Of a stretch of DNA of 64,000 nt, positions 26,106-34,247 are shown in pieces; the stretch's first letter is position 1; each line of letters begins with the position of its first letter. The notes under the pieces were generated by a model, which was not told where the DNA came from, searched no databases, and saw nothing but the letters and a program-made list of their open reading frames with translations. The position numbers were made by a program, and so were the translations under genes. The DNA comes from Draconibacterium mangrovi (lineage in GTDB: Bacteria > Bacteroidota > Bacteroidia > Bacteroidales > Prolixibacteraceae). Where the stretch lies: positions 529,347 through 593,346 of the forward strand of contig NZ_JAAAGB010000002.1 of assembly GCF_010586825.1 (NCBI RefSeq), read 5' to 3'.

Positions 26106-27200
26106 ATGGCGTTAAAAAAACTGGTCTATATTATTCTTTTTCTTTTTATTGCAAGTTCCTCGGGTGCACTCGAAATAAAAGGTACGATCGATTTAACCGA
26201 GCAGTGGCAGCCCAAGGTTTTTCTGGCTTTGCTAAATACACCTAATGATATTTTTGTAGCCTCGCCCGATTTTATTATTGCCGAAACTTTTATAAATCCC
26301 GATGGCAGTTTTGAGATCAATACGCAGTCGGTGCCCGACGACGAACGTTTTTACCGCCTGTATCTGGTGCAGGGCGATAATGCCTCGGTAGAGTTTAGTT
26401 CAACCCAAAACAAAAACTATTTTCATTTGCTGCTAAACCGGCAATCGGAAATTGTGCTGAATGCCACAACCCGGAATAATTCGCTGGAAGTAACAGCCTT
26501 AAATGGGAGCGATGACACAAAGGCCATTTTTGATTTTGACGAAAAGTTTCAGGAGCAAAGCAGCGAGTTGAGTGGTCAGTTGCCAAAAGCACAAAGTACC
26601 TTCCTGTCGCAGGAGTTGGAAACCTTTATCCATTCGGTAGTTGCTGATGCTACTAATCCTTATGTTGGGCTTTATGCGCTGTATCACATCGAAGATAAAG
26701 AGACCGATTTTTTGCGAAACAGCGATTTCTATTTTAACTTTCAAAAACGGCTGGAAGATGAACTTCCGGTAACACCATACACCGAAGCGTATTCCGAGTT
26801 GTTGGATGAATTGATCGGCTTTCGTGAGTTTGTTTGCGAAATGCCGGGTGTGCAACCCAAATGGAAAGACTGGTTAATGCTAATTGAAGCGGTAATTATT
26901 CTGATTCTTATAATCGTTTTGATTGCAGTGGACCGGCAATTAAAGAAAATGAGAAACCGGGAAAACGACCCGGCCAACAATCAGAAACCGCTTTATGAAG
27001 CCTTAACCCTAAAGCAACAGGAGATATTGGGGCTTTTAGCCGATGGAAAGACCAATAAAGAAATTGCACAGGAACTTTTTGTTGAATTGAGTACTGTGAA
27101 AACGCACATCAATAATATCTACAGGCAGTTGGGCGTGTCGACACGTAAAGATGCCGTAGACTTTCACAACTCTGTAAAAAACCGGGATCAGGGGGTCTAG
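26106..27200 (+). CDS. Membrane-tethered LuxR-type (GerE HTH) transcription regulator
   Basis: Starting at the ATG 26106 (the upstream ATG at 26064 lies inside the rng terminator), the 364-residue product has a signal peptide (MALKKLVYIILFLFIASSSG), a periplasmic beta-rich domain of about 235 residues, one TM helix near residues 256-276 ('LIEAVIILILIIVLIAVD') and a C-terminal LuxR/GerE HTH: 'LTLKQQEILGLLADGKTNKE' and 'LFVELSTVKTHINNIYRQLG'. It would sense something outside the cytoplasm and bind DNA while in the membrane, or after cleavage. The DsbD genes lie downstream and may be a target, as they deal with extracytoplasmic thiols (inference). Confidence 0.83.
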   Translation: MALKKLVYIILFLFIASSSGALEIKGTIDLTEQWQPKVFLALLNTPNDIFVASPDFIIAETFINPDGSFEINTQSVPDDERFYRLYLVQGDNASVEFSSTQNKNYFHLLLNRQSEIVLNATTRNNSLEVTALNGSDDTKAIFDFDEKFQEQSSELSGQLPKAQSTFLSQELETFIHSVVADATNPYVGLYALYHIEDKETDFLRNSDFYFNFQKRLEDELPVTPYTEAYSELLDELIGFREFVCEMPGVQPKWKDWLMLIEAVIILILIIVLIAVDRQLKKMRNRENDPANNQKPLYEALTLKQQEILGLLADGKTNKEIAQELFVELSTVKTHINNIYRQLGVSTRKDAVDFHNSVKNRDQGV

Positions 27201-27268
27201 ACCCTATTTCAAACCCAGTCTATACTTCTTTTGTTAAACAGCATAAGGCGTTTTGTTGTTTTCTATCA

Positions 27269-27276
27269 TAAATTTG
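27269..27276 (+). promoter_or_regulatory. -7 box candidate before dsbD
   Basis: TAAATTTG fits TAnnTTTG exactly. No TTG at the right distance upstream (GGC instead). It would start the transcript near 27283, about 90 nt before the chosen DsbD ATG. Confidence 0.35.
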
Positions 27277-27373
27277 TGCTATTCGTTAAAACACCATGGG
27301 TGTGATGAGCGATCAAAGTACAGAACACAATTTAGAAGGAATATCAAAGTTTATTTATAAAACTACAAAAAGA

Positions 27374-29302
27374 ATGAAACGCATACTGTTTACGGTCTTT
27401 TTACTTACGACAGCTTTACTGGGCTATTCACAAATTGTTGAGCCGGTTAAATGGAGTTTTTCTCAAAACAAAATTTCAGACAATGAGTTTGAGTTACTTT
27501 TCACCGCCACGATAGAAAAAGGCTGGCACATGTACTCAACCGATCTGCCGGAGGGCGGTCCGATAAAAACCAGCTTTTATTTCGAGAATGTTGAGAATGC
27601 AGAACTAGTAGGCGAGCCATCACCGAATAAAGAGGTTATCGAAGAATTTGACAATTCATTTCAGATGGATCTGCGTTGGTTTGAAGAGGAAGTAACCTTT
27701 TCGCAAAAGGTAAAAGTATCGGGAGCGGGTACCGTTGCCGGTTATGTGGAGTTTATGAGTTGCGATGACGAAACCTGCACACCGCCAATGGAAGCAGAAT
27801 TTTCGTTCGCATTGGAGGGAGGCACAGAACAAGTAGCCGACACTTCAACAACAGACGACAGCAGTAACAGAAACTACTGGAGTATTTTCTTCCTGGCATT
27901 TTTAGGCGGTTTTGCCGCTTTGCTAACGCCCTGTGTTTTTCCGATGATACCGATGACGGTAAGCTTTTTTACCAAACAAAGTAAAACCAAAGCCAAGGGA
28001 ATCCGCAACGGAATTTGGTACGGAATATCAATCATACTTATTTATGTAATTCTCGGAACAGTGGTAACTGCCGTGTTTGGTGCCGAGAGTTTGAACAGTC
28101 TTTCTACCAACCCGTGGTTTAACCTGTTTTTTGCCCTGTTGCTTTTTGTTTTTGCCTTCTCGTTTATGGGAGCTTTCGAAATTGTATTGCCCAGCAGCTG
28201 GGTAAATGCAGTGGATAAAAAAGCAGACAAAGGTGGTTTACTGGGCATATTCTTTATGGCCTTTGCTTTGGCACTGGTTTCATTTTCATGCACCGGACCG
28301 ATTGTAGGGGCACTGATTGTTGAAGCTGCACGAAGCGGTGGTATGGCACCGGTGGTTGGAATGTTAGGATTCTCGCTGGCACTGGCAATTCCGTTTGCCT
28401 TGTTTGCCGCTTTCCCGGGGTGGTTGAACTCGCTGCCAAAATCAGGTGGCTGGTTAAATTCGGTAAAAGTAGTGTTGGGTTTCCTTGAGTTCGCTTTTGC
28501 ATTCAAATTCCTGTCAATTGCCGATATGGTTCTTGACCTGCACATTCTGGAGCGTGAAGTTTACATCGCCATCTGGATTGCCATTTTCTTAGGACTGGCA
28601 TTGTACTTATGGGGAAAAATCAAACTGCCGCACGATTCGCCAACTACACATTTGCCGGTATCGCGCTTTGTGTTGGGAACCATGGTATTTGCTTTTGTAA
28701 TTTATATGATCCCCGGATTGTGGGGGGCACCGGTGAAACTTATCAGTGGTTTCCCGCCACCGGTTGATTATGCTGAATCGCCACTGGGTGTAGGACGTAC
28801 GCAGCCTGCCGGATCAATTGCTACCGGACATTCATCGGGAACAATGGCATCGGGAATGCACATTGGCCCGCACGGAATTCCGCTATTCGACGATTACGAT
28901 AAAGCGCTGGCGCATGCCCGCGAAACCGGAAAACCGTTGTTGATCGACTTTACCGGAAAAGGTTGTACCAACTGTCGGAAAATGGAGGACAACGTTTGGG
29001 TAAAACAGGAAGTGAAGAACCTATTCCTGGAAGATTATGTGGTTGTTTCGCTGTATGTTGATTTGAAAACAAAATTACCGGAAGAGGAACAATATGTTTC
29101 GGAAACAACCGGACGAAAAGTGAGGTCGGTAGGCAATAAATGGACCGATTTTCAGATATCGAGATTTAACAGAAATACACAGCCATACTATGTTGTATTG
29201 GACGAACATGAAAATCAGATAGGAGAGGGGTATAGTTATGATCCGGATCCGGATGATTTTATTGAGTGGCTAAACGAAGGATTAACAAAATTCAAAAAAT
29301 AA
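27374..29302 (+). CDS. dsbD: Thiol:disulfide interchange protein DsbD
   Basis: DsbD carries electrons from cytoplasmic thioredoxin to periplasmic partners. With the ATG at 27374 (signal peptide 'KRILFTVFLLTTALLGYSQ') it has 642 residues. N-terminal immunoglobulin-like domain with 'MSCDDETCTPP' (redox Cys pair); eight-helix TM core at about 170-465 with 'LTPCVFPMIPMTVSFF' and 'VSFSCTGPIVGALI' (the two membrane cysteines with their prolines); C-terminal thioredoxin-like domain with 'FTGKGCTNCRKME' (CxxC). A longer frame from 27296 adds a polar stretch before the signal peptide and is less likely. It is followed at once by a stand-alone copy of its first domain. Confidence 0.92.
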   Translation: MKRILFTVFLLTTALLGYSQIVEPVKWSFSQNKISDNEFELLFTATIEKGWHMYSTDLPEGGPIKTSFYFENVENAELVGEPSPNKEVIEEFDNSFQMDLRWFEEEVTFSQKVKVSGAGTVAGYVEFMSCDDETCTPPMEAEFSFALEGGTEQVADTSTTDDSSNRNYWSIFFLAFLGGFAALLTPCVFPMIPMTVSFFTKQSKTKAKGIRNGIWYGISIILIYVILGTVVTAVFGAESLNSLSTNPWFNLFFALLLFVFAFSFMGAFEIVLPSSWVNAVDKKADKGGLLGIFFMAFALALVSFSCTGPIVGALIVEAARSGGMAPVVGMLGFSLALAIPFALFAAFPGWLNSLPKSGGWLNSVKVVLGFLEFAFAFKFLSIADMVLDLHILEREVYIAIWIAIFLGLALYLWGKIKLPHDSPTTHLPVSRFVLGTMVFAFVIYMIPGLWGAPVKLISGFPPPVDYAESPLGVGRTQPAGSIATGHSSGTMASGMHIGPHGIPLFDDYDKALAHARETGKPLLIDFTGKGCTNCRKMEDNVWVKQEVKNLFLEDYVVVSLYVDLKTKLPEEEQYVSETTGRKVRSVGNKWTDFQISRFNRNTQPYYVVLDEHENQIGEGYSYDPDPDDFIEWLNEGLTKFKK

Positions 29303-29307
29303 AACAG

Positions 29308-29760
29308 ATGAAGAAGCTAATTTTCGCACTGGGATTTATTGCCATTGCAGCCTTTGCTCAGGCGCAAATGATTGTACCTGTGAAATGGGACGTTGAAATT
29401 AAACCGTTAAAAGGTGGTAATCAATATGAGATTGTTGCTACGGCAAAAATCGATATGGGTTTTAAACTATACGGGGTGAACATGGAAGATGGCGGCCCGG
29501 TAAAAACCTCGTTTAATTTCGAGACACTGGAGAACTGCAAAGAGTTTGGAAAGGCCGTTGAAGTTACACCGTCGCATACCATGCACGACAAAATCTTTGA
29601 TATGGAGGTAACTTATTTTAAAGACAAGGCTGTTCTTTCGCACAAAGTGTGGGTTACTGAAAAGCCTGCTAAAGTTGCCGGTTATATCCAATGGATGAGT
29701 TGCAACGACGAAATGTGCACTCCTCCAACCGATGAAGAATTTGAGTTTGTGATCGAATAA
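29308..29760 (+). CDS. Stand-alone secreted DsbD N-terminal-domain protein
   Basis: The ATG at 29308 gives 150 residues with a signal peptide (KKLIFALGFIAIAAFAQA). The rest is collinear with the N-terminal domain of the DsbD encoded 5 bp upstream: 'PVKWDVEIK' versus 'PVKWSFSQN', 'MEDGGPVKTSFNFE' versus 'LPEGGPIKTSFYFE', and the redox pair 'MSCNDEMCTPP' versus 'MSCDDETCTPP'. It therefore looks like a tandem duplicate that kept only the domain that receives electrons from the TM core and passes them on. It could serve as a soluble shuttle to further periplasmic partners (inference). Confidence 0.85.
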   Translation: MKKLIFALGFIAIAAFAQAQMIVPVKWDVEIKPLKGGNQYEIVATAKIDMGFKLYGVNMEDGGPVKTSFNFETLENCKEFGKAVEVTPSHTMHDKIFDMEVTYFKDKAVLSHKVWVTEKPAKVAGYIQWMSCNDEMCTPPTDEEFEFVIE

Positions 29761-29800
29761 TATCGGTTACTTTCAAATAGTTAAAAGTAAAAACTGCACT

Positions 29801-29833
29801 AAAGCCGGGAACGAAAGTTTCCGGCTTTTTTTT
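29801..29833 (+). terminator. Rho-independent terminator of the dsbD pair
   Basis: AAAGCCGG at 29801-29808 pairs with CCGGCTTT from 29821, followed by a run of T, about 40 bp after the last stop. Confidence 0.85.
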
Positions 29834-29891
29834 CTGAAAGTCTCTTAAAAGCCAATAGCAATATCTGGTTGAAAATCCATTGACTCACCCT

Positions 29892-29936
29892 GATTGTGCC
29901 TTCGACACAATCGTCCCTCTCTTCTTGAAGAGAGGG
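29892..29936. repeat. Two adjacent palindromes (dispersed-repeat style)
   Basis: GATTGTG and CACAATC arms form the first hairpin (about 29892-29912). CCCTCTCTTC / GAAGAGAGGG around two T form a perfect second one (29915-29936). They lie in the 695-bp gap between the converging dsbD-pair and M16 genes, before a larger REP-like unit. No gene is seen in this stretch. Confidence 0.6.
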
Positions 29937-30043
29937 AATGAGGGAGAGTTAACCGAAAGTTTACATTACTTACATCACTGTTTGTTATTCCTGGGAATCA
30001 TGAATGTTTTTTGCGCCTTGTAGGCAGGGAAAATCTTATTCGT

Positions 30044-30138
30044 TAAGGGCTAAAGCCCTGAGCTTTTGGCGGTTGACTAACCCCGGCATTAATGCCGGGG
30101 TTAAGCATAATGCTACTACACCAGGGCTTTAGCCCTTA
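30044..30138. repeat. REP/BIME-like unit: 17-bp inverted repeat around a 24-bp palindrome
   Basis: TAAGGGCTAAAGCCCTG at 30044-30060 is exactly reverse-complementary to 30122-30138. Between them lies a perfect 24-bp palindrome (AACCCCGGCATT and its complement) at 30079-30102. The arms themselves hold the small palindrome AGGGCTAAAGCCCT. Units built from 'AGGGCTaaAGCCC' are the sort mobilised by REP-associated Y1 transposases in other genomes; no such transposase gene is in this window. Confidence 0.8.
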
Positions 30139-30149
30139 AAATTTAAAGA

Positions 30150-30380
30150 AAAAACCAGCCGGGCAAGCATTAAACTAAAGTTTACGAGCCAAATTCTTCC
30201 AGGCCGGCGTTTATACAAAAGTTTACGCTTCAAAAACTTTCCGGCCAGCGTTTAAAAGTAAGTTTAAAGGCTAAAAACTTGCTGCGCAAGGTTTAGACTA
30301 AAGTTTAAGGCGTGAAATCTTGCCGGGCGGCATTTAAACAAACTTTTAAGCCGGAAATGGTTTTTGCTGTAAACTTTTAA
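30150..30380. repeat. Degenerate tandem array with a 41-bp period
   Basis: A GTTTA core recurs at 30180, 30221, 30262 and 30303, exactly 41 bp apart, with a second GTTTA (or ATTTA) 29 bp after each one (30209, 30250, 30291, 30332) and GC-rich CCGGCC-like stretches between. The next unit changes the core to CTTTTA. Linkers vary strongly while spacing stays exact. No open frame spans it. It lies between converging genes, as do the two 21-bp arrays. Confidence 0.8.
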
Positions 30381-30402
30381 TCAGAGTAGTAATTCACAAA
30401 AA

Positions 30403-30432
30403 AAAGTCCATGATTCAAAAACCATGGACTTT
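30403..30432 (-). terminator. Hairpin terminator of the M16 peptidase gene
   Basis: AAAGTCCATG and CATGGACTTT arms around a 10-base loop, flanked by an A-run on the plus-strand left side, i.e. a T-run on the minus strand. It lies 23 bp after the M16 stop. Confidence 0.85.
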
Positions 30433-30455
30433 CTTATATCGTTGAAATGACTTAT

Positions 30456-33269
30456 TTATTCTGCCTTTTTTGGTAGAAATACTACATCTACAACATCAGC
30501 ATCGGAGTAAAATGTTTTAGCAAATTTCTGAATTTGTGCTGTTGTTAATCCATCCAGAATTGCATCGAAGTTTTCTTCAGCATCAGGATTAAATCCATGG
30601 TAGTATTTGTTATAAAGCGCATTCATCCAGTAGCCATTATGCTCTTTGGCTTGTGCACGCTCTTTTTTCAGGTTCAGAATAACCTTGTCCAAGTCTTCCT
30701 GAGTAGGGCCTTCAGCAACGATCTTTTCTATTTCGCGGAAGATGATCGATTTCAGATGATCAGCTTTTTCAGGATCAGTATCAAAACTGATTTGCAAAGT
30801 TTTCCGCTCGTACGGGTATTGATTCGATGATGAACCAACACCAACACCATAAGTTCCGCCTTCTTTTTCACGTACTTCTTCGGTGTAACGCAATTGCAGG
30901 ATAGCCTTTAAAACGTCCAGTTCAACATTGCTTACGGGTGAATAGCCTAACTCTTTACGGATAAGAATATAAACCGTTCCTTTTTCAGTTTGTAAGGGTA
31001 CTTCAATTTTCTTCTCGGTGATGCCATCCGGCATTCTAACTTTGTGGTCAACCCACTTTTCTTCGCCCGGAAGATCTTTTAACGACCCAATGTATTTAAC
31101 GGCCATTTCCTTTGCCACTTCTTCGTCGATGTTTCCAACGATAAAGAACGTAAAGTCGCCGACGTCTTTAAAACGGTCCTGGTACAGCTCTTCCATTTGA
31201 GCGAAAGTGATCTCGTCAAACATTGTTGCCGACATCAGTTTTGTACGCTCGTTATAACCGGTTGCGATTAACGACATCGAATCGCTCATAATCTTCTGCG
31301 GATTATTGGCCATGTTTTGCAAATAGGCAACGTAGCGGCTTTTTAACGCTTCGTAAGCTTCTTCATCAAAACGAGGATTATTGAATTGCAGGTAAAGCAA
31401 CTGCATCATTGTTTCAAAATCCTTTGGAGTACTGCCGCCATTAAATCCTTCGGTAAGATCGCCCAGACTGGTTGCCACAGAAGCGGTTTTTCCGGTTAAT
31501 ACTTTGCGAAGAGCAATGGCGTCGAAATCGCCAACACCAAACGATCCGATGAACTGAGGAAGCATTGTGGCAGCCTGAAGATCGTCGGTCCCCAGCAATG
31601 AGTTTCCTCCCGGACTGTAAGCACGCAGTGATACTTCATCTTTTTCGTAGTCGGCATGTTTAAACACCACGGTGGCATTATTGCTCAGTTTCCATTCTAC
31701 AGCGTCAAGGTCTTCCAGCTTTTTTGTTGAAACAACTTCAGCACCCGGTAATTCGCCTTCAACCAACGATGCGGCTTCAGCTGTATCTTCATACGGATCG
31801 ATAGTCGAATTTTCAACCTCGGCCAAAATCGCAAAAGCTTCGTTCTGTGTAAGGTGTTTTACGTCGCTGTTTGGCCCCGTAATTACGATTACACGGTTTT
31901 TGTCAACGAACATATCAGTAGCCATTTTATTTACATCGGCCAGCGTGATGGTTTCCAGAATTGCCTGACCAAATTGCCAGTCGAATTCGGCGTCGGTAAG
32001 CGGTTCGCCTTCCAGAAAGTAGTTTTGAATGCCGCTTACATATTGATCGTTACTGATTTTGTCGCGTTGTTTGTAGGCACTTTCCATAGAGGTAAGCAGG
32101 TTTACTTTGGCACGGTTCAGTTCGCCCTCGGTAAATCCATGGCGAACGATACGTTGCGCTTCGGTGTAAATCGCTTTCAGTCCTTCATCTTCTTTATTGG
32201 GGTTGGCTGTGGCCGAAATAAATGCTGCATCGTAGCCTCTCACAAAACCTCCAACCTGAACACCTCCGGAAATAAAAGGAGGATTTCCTTTTTGAAGCAG
32301 CTCCGAAATTCGTTCGCCGCTCATTTGATTCAGAAGAGTGACAATATAATCTTCGCGCAGGTAACCAATGTTTTTGTCTTCGCGCGGAGTGGCTTTGTGT
32401 TTTATATAGATTGAAATACTTGAGTTTGTAGCTTCTTCGTCGGTTGCCAAAACAAACTTTGTTTCGTCGTGCTCCGGAATTTCAAATTGCGGGCGTGGTT
32501 GTGGATTTTCAACAGCCGGTATTTTCGAGAACAGCTCTTTAACTTTTGCTTCAACCTGGTCAACGTCGATATCGCCAACAATGGCAATCGCCTGCAAATC
32601 GGTACGGTACCAGTCGTGGTAAAAACTGCGTAAAGTTTCGGGCTCGAAATTTTTAATAATGTCGAGGTCGCCAATTACATCGCGTTCGGCCCATTTCGAA
32701 CCTTCAAAAACCACCGGAAACCACTGGCTGCGCATTCTAAAACTTGCATTACGTCGTGTTCTCCACTCTTCGGAAATAACACCGCGTTCCAAATCAATTT
32801 CTTCTTCGGTTAGCAACAGGTAATTCGACCAGTCATTAAGTACCAAAAGGCACGAATCAATAAGTCCTTCGCGGGTAGCAGGTACATCGCTCAGGTTGTA
32901 TACCGTTTCGTTAAAAGCGGTGTATGCGTTAATATTACGACCAAAAGCCACACCGTTTTTTTCGAGATAATCCAGAAAACCTTTTCCCGGATAGTGCTCG
33001 GTGCCGTTAAAGGCCATGTGTTCGAGAAAGTGCGCCAGACCGTTTTGGTTGTCGTTTTCAAGCAGGGCACCAACATTTTGTATCATATAAAAACTTACCC
33101 GTTCTTTCGGCTCTTCGTTATGACGAATAAAATAGGTCATTCCATTTTCAAGTTTCCCTGTTCTGATAGCAGGATCAACCGGAGCCTTCTGTTGTAGCAT
33201 GTCTTGTGCTGACACAAAAATTGGGGCAATTACTAAAAATGCCAGCATCGATAAAACAAATTTTTTCAT
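30456..33269 (-). CDS. Secreted M16 (pitrilysin-type) zinc peptidase, two-repeat form
   Basis: The 937-residue protein begins with a signal peptide (MKKFVLSMLAFLVIAPIFVS, then AQ). The inverted zinc motif HxxEH is in 'GLAHFLEHMAFNGTEHYPG' near residue 80, with the distal Glu about 75 residues later in 'ERGVISEEWRTRRN'. The second, inactive half starts near residue 520 and is followed by the usual M16 C-terminal repeats ('REKEGGTYGVGVGSSSNQYP'). It would degrade peptides in the periplasm. The full-length, single-chain pairing of active and inactive halves resembles PqqL and related 'M16 family' proteins. Confidence 0.93.
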   Translation of the reverse strand: MKKFVLSMLAFLVIAPIFVSAQDMLQQKAPVDPAIRTGKLENGMTYFIRHNEEPKERVSFYMIQNVGALLENDNQNGLAHFLEHMAFNGTEHYPGKGFLDYLEKNGVAFGRNINAYTAFNETVYNLSDVPATREGLIDSCLLVLNDWSNYLLLTEEEIDLERGVISEEWRTRRNASFRMRSQWFPVVFEGSKWAERDVIGDLDIIKNFEPETLRSFYHDWYRTDLQAIAIVGDIDVDQVEAKVKELFSKIPAVENPQPRPQFEIPEHDETKFVLATDEEATNSSISIYIKHKATPREDKNIGYLREDYIVTLLNQMSGERISELLQKGNPPFISGGVQVGGFVRGYDAAFISATANPNKEDEGLKAIYTEAQRIVRHGFTEGELNRAKVNLLTSMESAYKQRDKISNDQYVSGIQNYFLEGEPLTDAEFDWQFGQAILETITLADVNKMATDMFVDKNRVIVITGPNSDVKHLTQNEAFAILAEVENSTIDPYEDTAEAASLVEGELPGAEVVSTKKLEDLDAVEWKLSNNATVVFKHADYEKDEVSLRAYSPGGNSLLGTDDLQAATMLPQFIGSFGVGDFDAIALRKVLTGKTASVATSLGDLTEGFNGGSTPKDFETMMQLLYLQFNNPRFDEEAYEALKSRYVAYLQNMANNPQKIMSDSMSLIATGYNERTKLMSATMFDEITFAQMEELYQDRFKDVGDFTFFIVGNIDEEVAKEMAVKYIGSLKDLPGEEKWVDHKVRMPDGITEKKIEVPLQTEKGTVYILIRKELGYSPVSNVELDVLKAILQLRYTEEVREKEGGTYGVGVGSSSNQYPYERKTLQISFDTDPEKADHLKSIIFREIEKIVAEGPTQEDLDKVILNLKKERAQAKEHNGYWMNALYNKYYHGFNPDAEENFDAILDGLTTAQIQKFAKTFYSDADVVDVVFLPKKAE

Positions 33270-33482
33270 ATTTTCTTTTTTGTAGTTCGCATTTGAACTG
33301 TGTTTGAATTTAAGTATTACTCTGTGAGTATAGTATTAACAAGTGAAATTACAGAAAGTATGAAAATAGTAATTTATTTTTTGCTCCTGTAATTTTAGAA
33401 GACAAGAAAAACCAATAATTTTAGATGACCAAAACAGCAAAATTGAGTATGAAATTGCTCTCAGCATTTAAATAGCAGCAAA

Positions 33483-34106
33483 ATGGAAAACGAGAAACTT
33501 ATATTTTGGAATGTTGACACACAGGTAGATTTTGTAGAACCCGATGGCAAATTATATGTAGAAGGGGCTGAAAAAATAAAACCAATGTGGCAAAGAATCA
33601 CTGATTTTGCAAAGCAGAAAAATATACGGGTGGTAAACACGGCTGATTACCATTATCCGGAATCGGATGAACTTTCTGATGCCCCGGACTTTGTAAATAC
33701 CTTCCCACGGCATTGTATGGCCAACACTCCGGGAGCGGAATACGTTGCCGAAACGCAACCTGAAAATGCAGTGGAGTTTGACTGGGATAAAGACTATGAT
33801 GCTTTTGATGCGGTTAGATCAGCACGAAATACAGTTATCCGAAAAGATGCTTTTGATGTGTTTGCCGGAAATCCTTATACCGATAATATTCTTCAAATTC
33901 TGTCACCTGAAACCGTTGTGGTTTATGGTGTAACCACCAATGTTTGTGTAAACGATGCAGTTGTTGGCCTGTCGAAAAGGGTGAAGCGTGTTATCGTTTT
34001 AAAGGACGCGATAAAAGAATTGCCGAACATTCCTTTACCATTTGAGGCGTGGGAAAAACTGGGAGTTGAAATGATGACGTTTGAAGAGTTGGCGTCTCAG
34101 CTTTAA
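33483..34106 (+). CDS. Isochorismatase-family cysteine hydrolase (nicotinamidase-like)
   Basis: The 207-residue protein has the catalytic triad of the family: Asp in 'FWNVDTQVDFVEPDG', Lys in 'VIRKDAFDVFAGN', and Cys in 'VYGVTTNVCVNDAVVGL'. The segment 'VVNTADYHYPESDELS' places metal or substrate ligands where nicotinamidases have D-W-H-P. The usual nicotinamidase 'D.H....SF' is only partly kept, so a related amidase acting on another amide is possible. It lies alone, divergent from the M16 gene, and ends before a hairpin and shared terminator. Confidence 0.85.
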   Translation: MENEKLIFWNVDTQVDFVEPDGKLYVEGAEKIKPMWQRITDFAKQKNIRVVNTADYHYPESDELSDAPDFVNTFPRHCMANTPGAEYVAETQPENAVEFDWDKDYDAFDAVRSARNTVIRKDAFDVFAGNPYTDNILQILSPETVVVYGVTTNVCVNDAVVGLSKRVKRVIVLKDAIKELPNIPLPFEAWEKLGVEMMTFEELASQL

Positions 34107-34108
34107 AT

Positions 34109-34188
34109 TGTCATTTCGAAGGAGGAACGACTGAGAAATCTGTCGCATTCTTGATGGAAAAGATTTCTCACTTTGTTCGAAATGTCAA
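34109..34188. repeat. Solo hairpin copy of the GIY-YIG element terminal repeat
   Basis: Bases 34109-34142 are identical to the left arm of the GIY-YIG element (17042-17075), 34 of 34. After an 18-base loop, an arm at 34161-34188 (AGATTTCTC...TTCGAAATGTCA) folds back on it, so the unit is an imperfect 80-bp palindrome with no gene. It starts 3 bp after the hydrolase stop. It looks like a non-autonomous relative of the element. Confidence 0.8.
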
Positions 34189-34190
34189 TA

Positions 34191-34223
34191 AAAAAGCCGC
34201 ATCAAAAAAATGAAGCGGCTTTT
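34191..34223. terminator. Bidirectional rho-independent terminator
   Basis: AAAAGCCGC and GCGGCTTTT arms around ATCAAAAAAATGAA serve both converging genes (hydrolase on plus, aminotransferase on minus), with T-runs in both directions. Confidence 0.85.
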
Positions 34224-34247
34224 CCGGGCTGTGACTAATCACAGTTG

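Noticed and set aside
28042..28545. 167-codon minus-strand frame inside dsbD
   Set aside because: It lies wholly opposite the TM core of DsbD and is rich in Pro, Lys and Asn without a recognisable pattern; a shadow of the sense codons.
31854..32414. 186-codon plus-strand frame inside the M16 peptidase gene
   Set aside because: Antisense shadow of a well-supported gene; composition is Phe/Val/Cys-rich and not protein-like.
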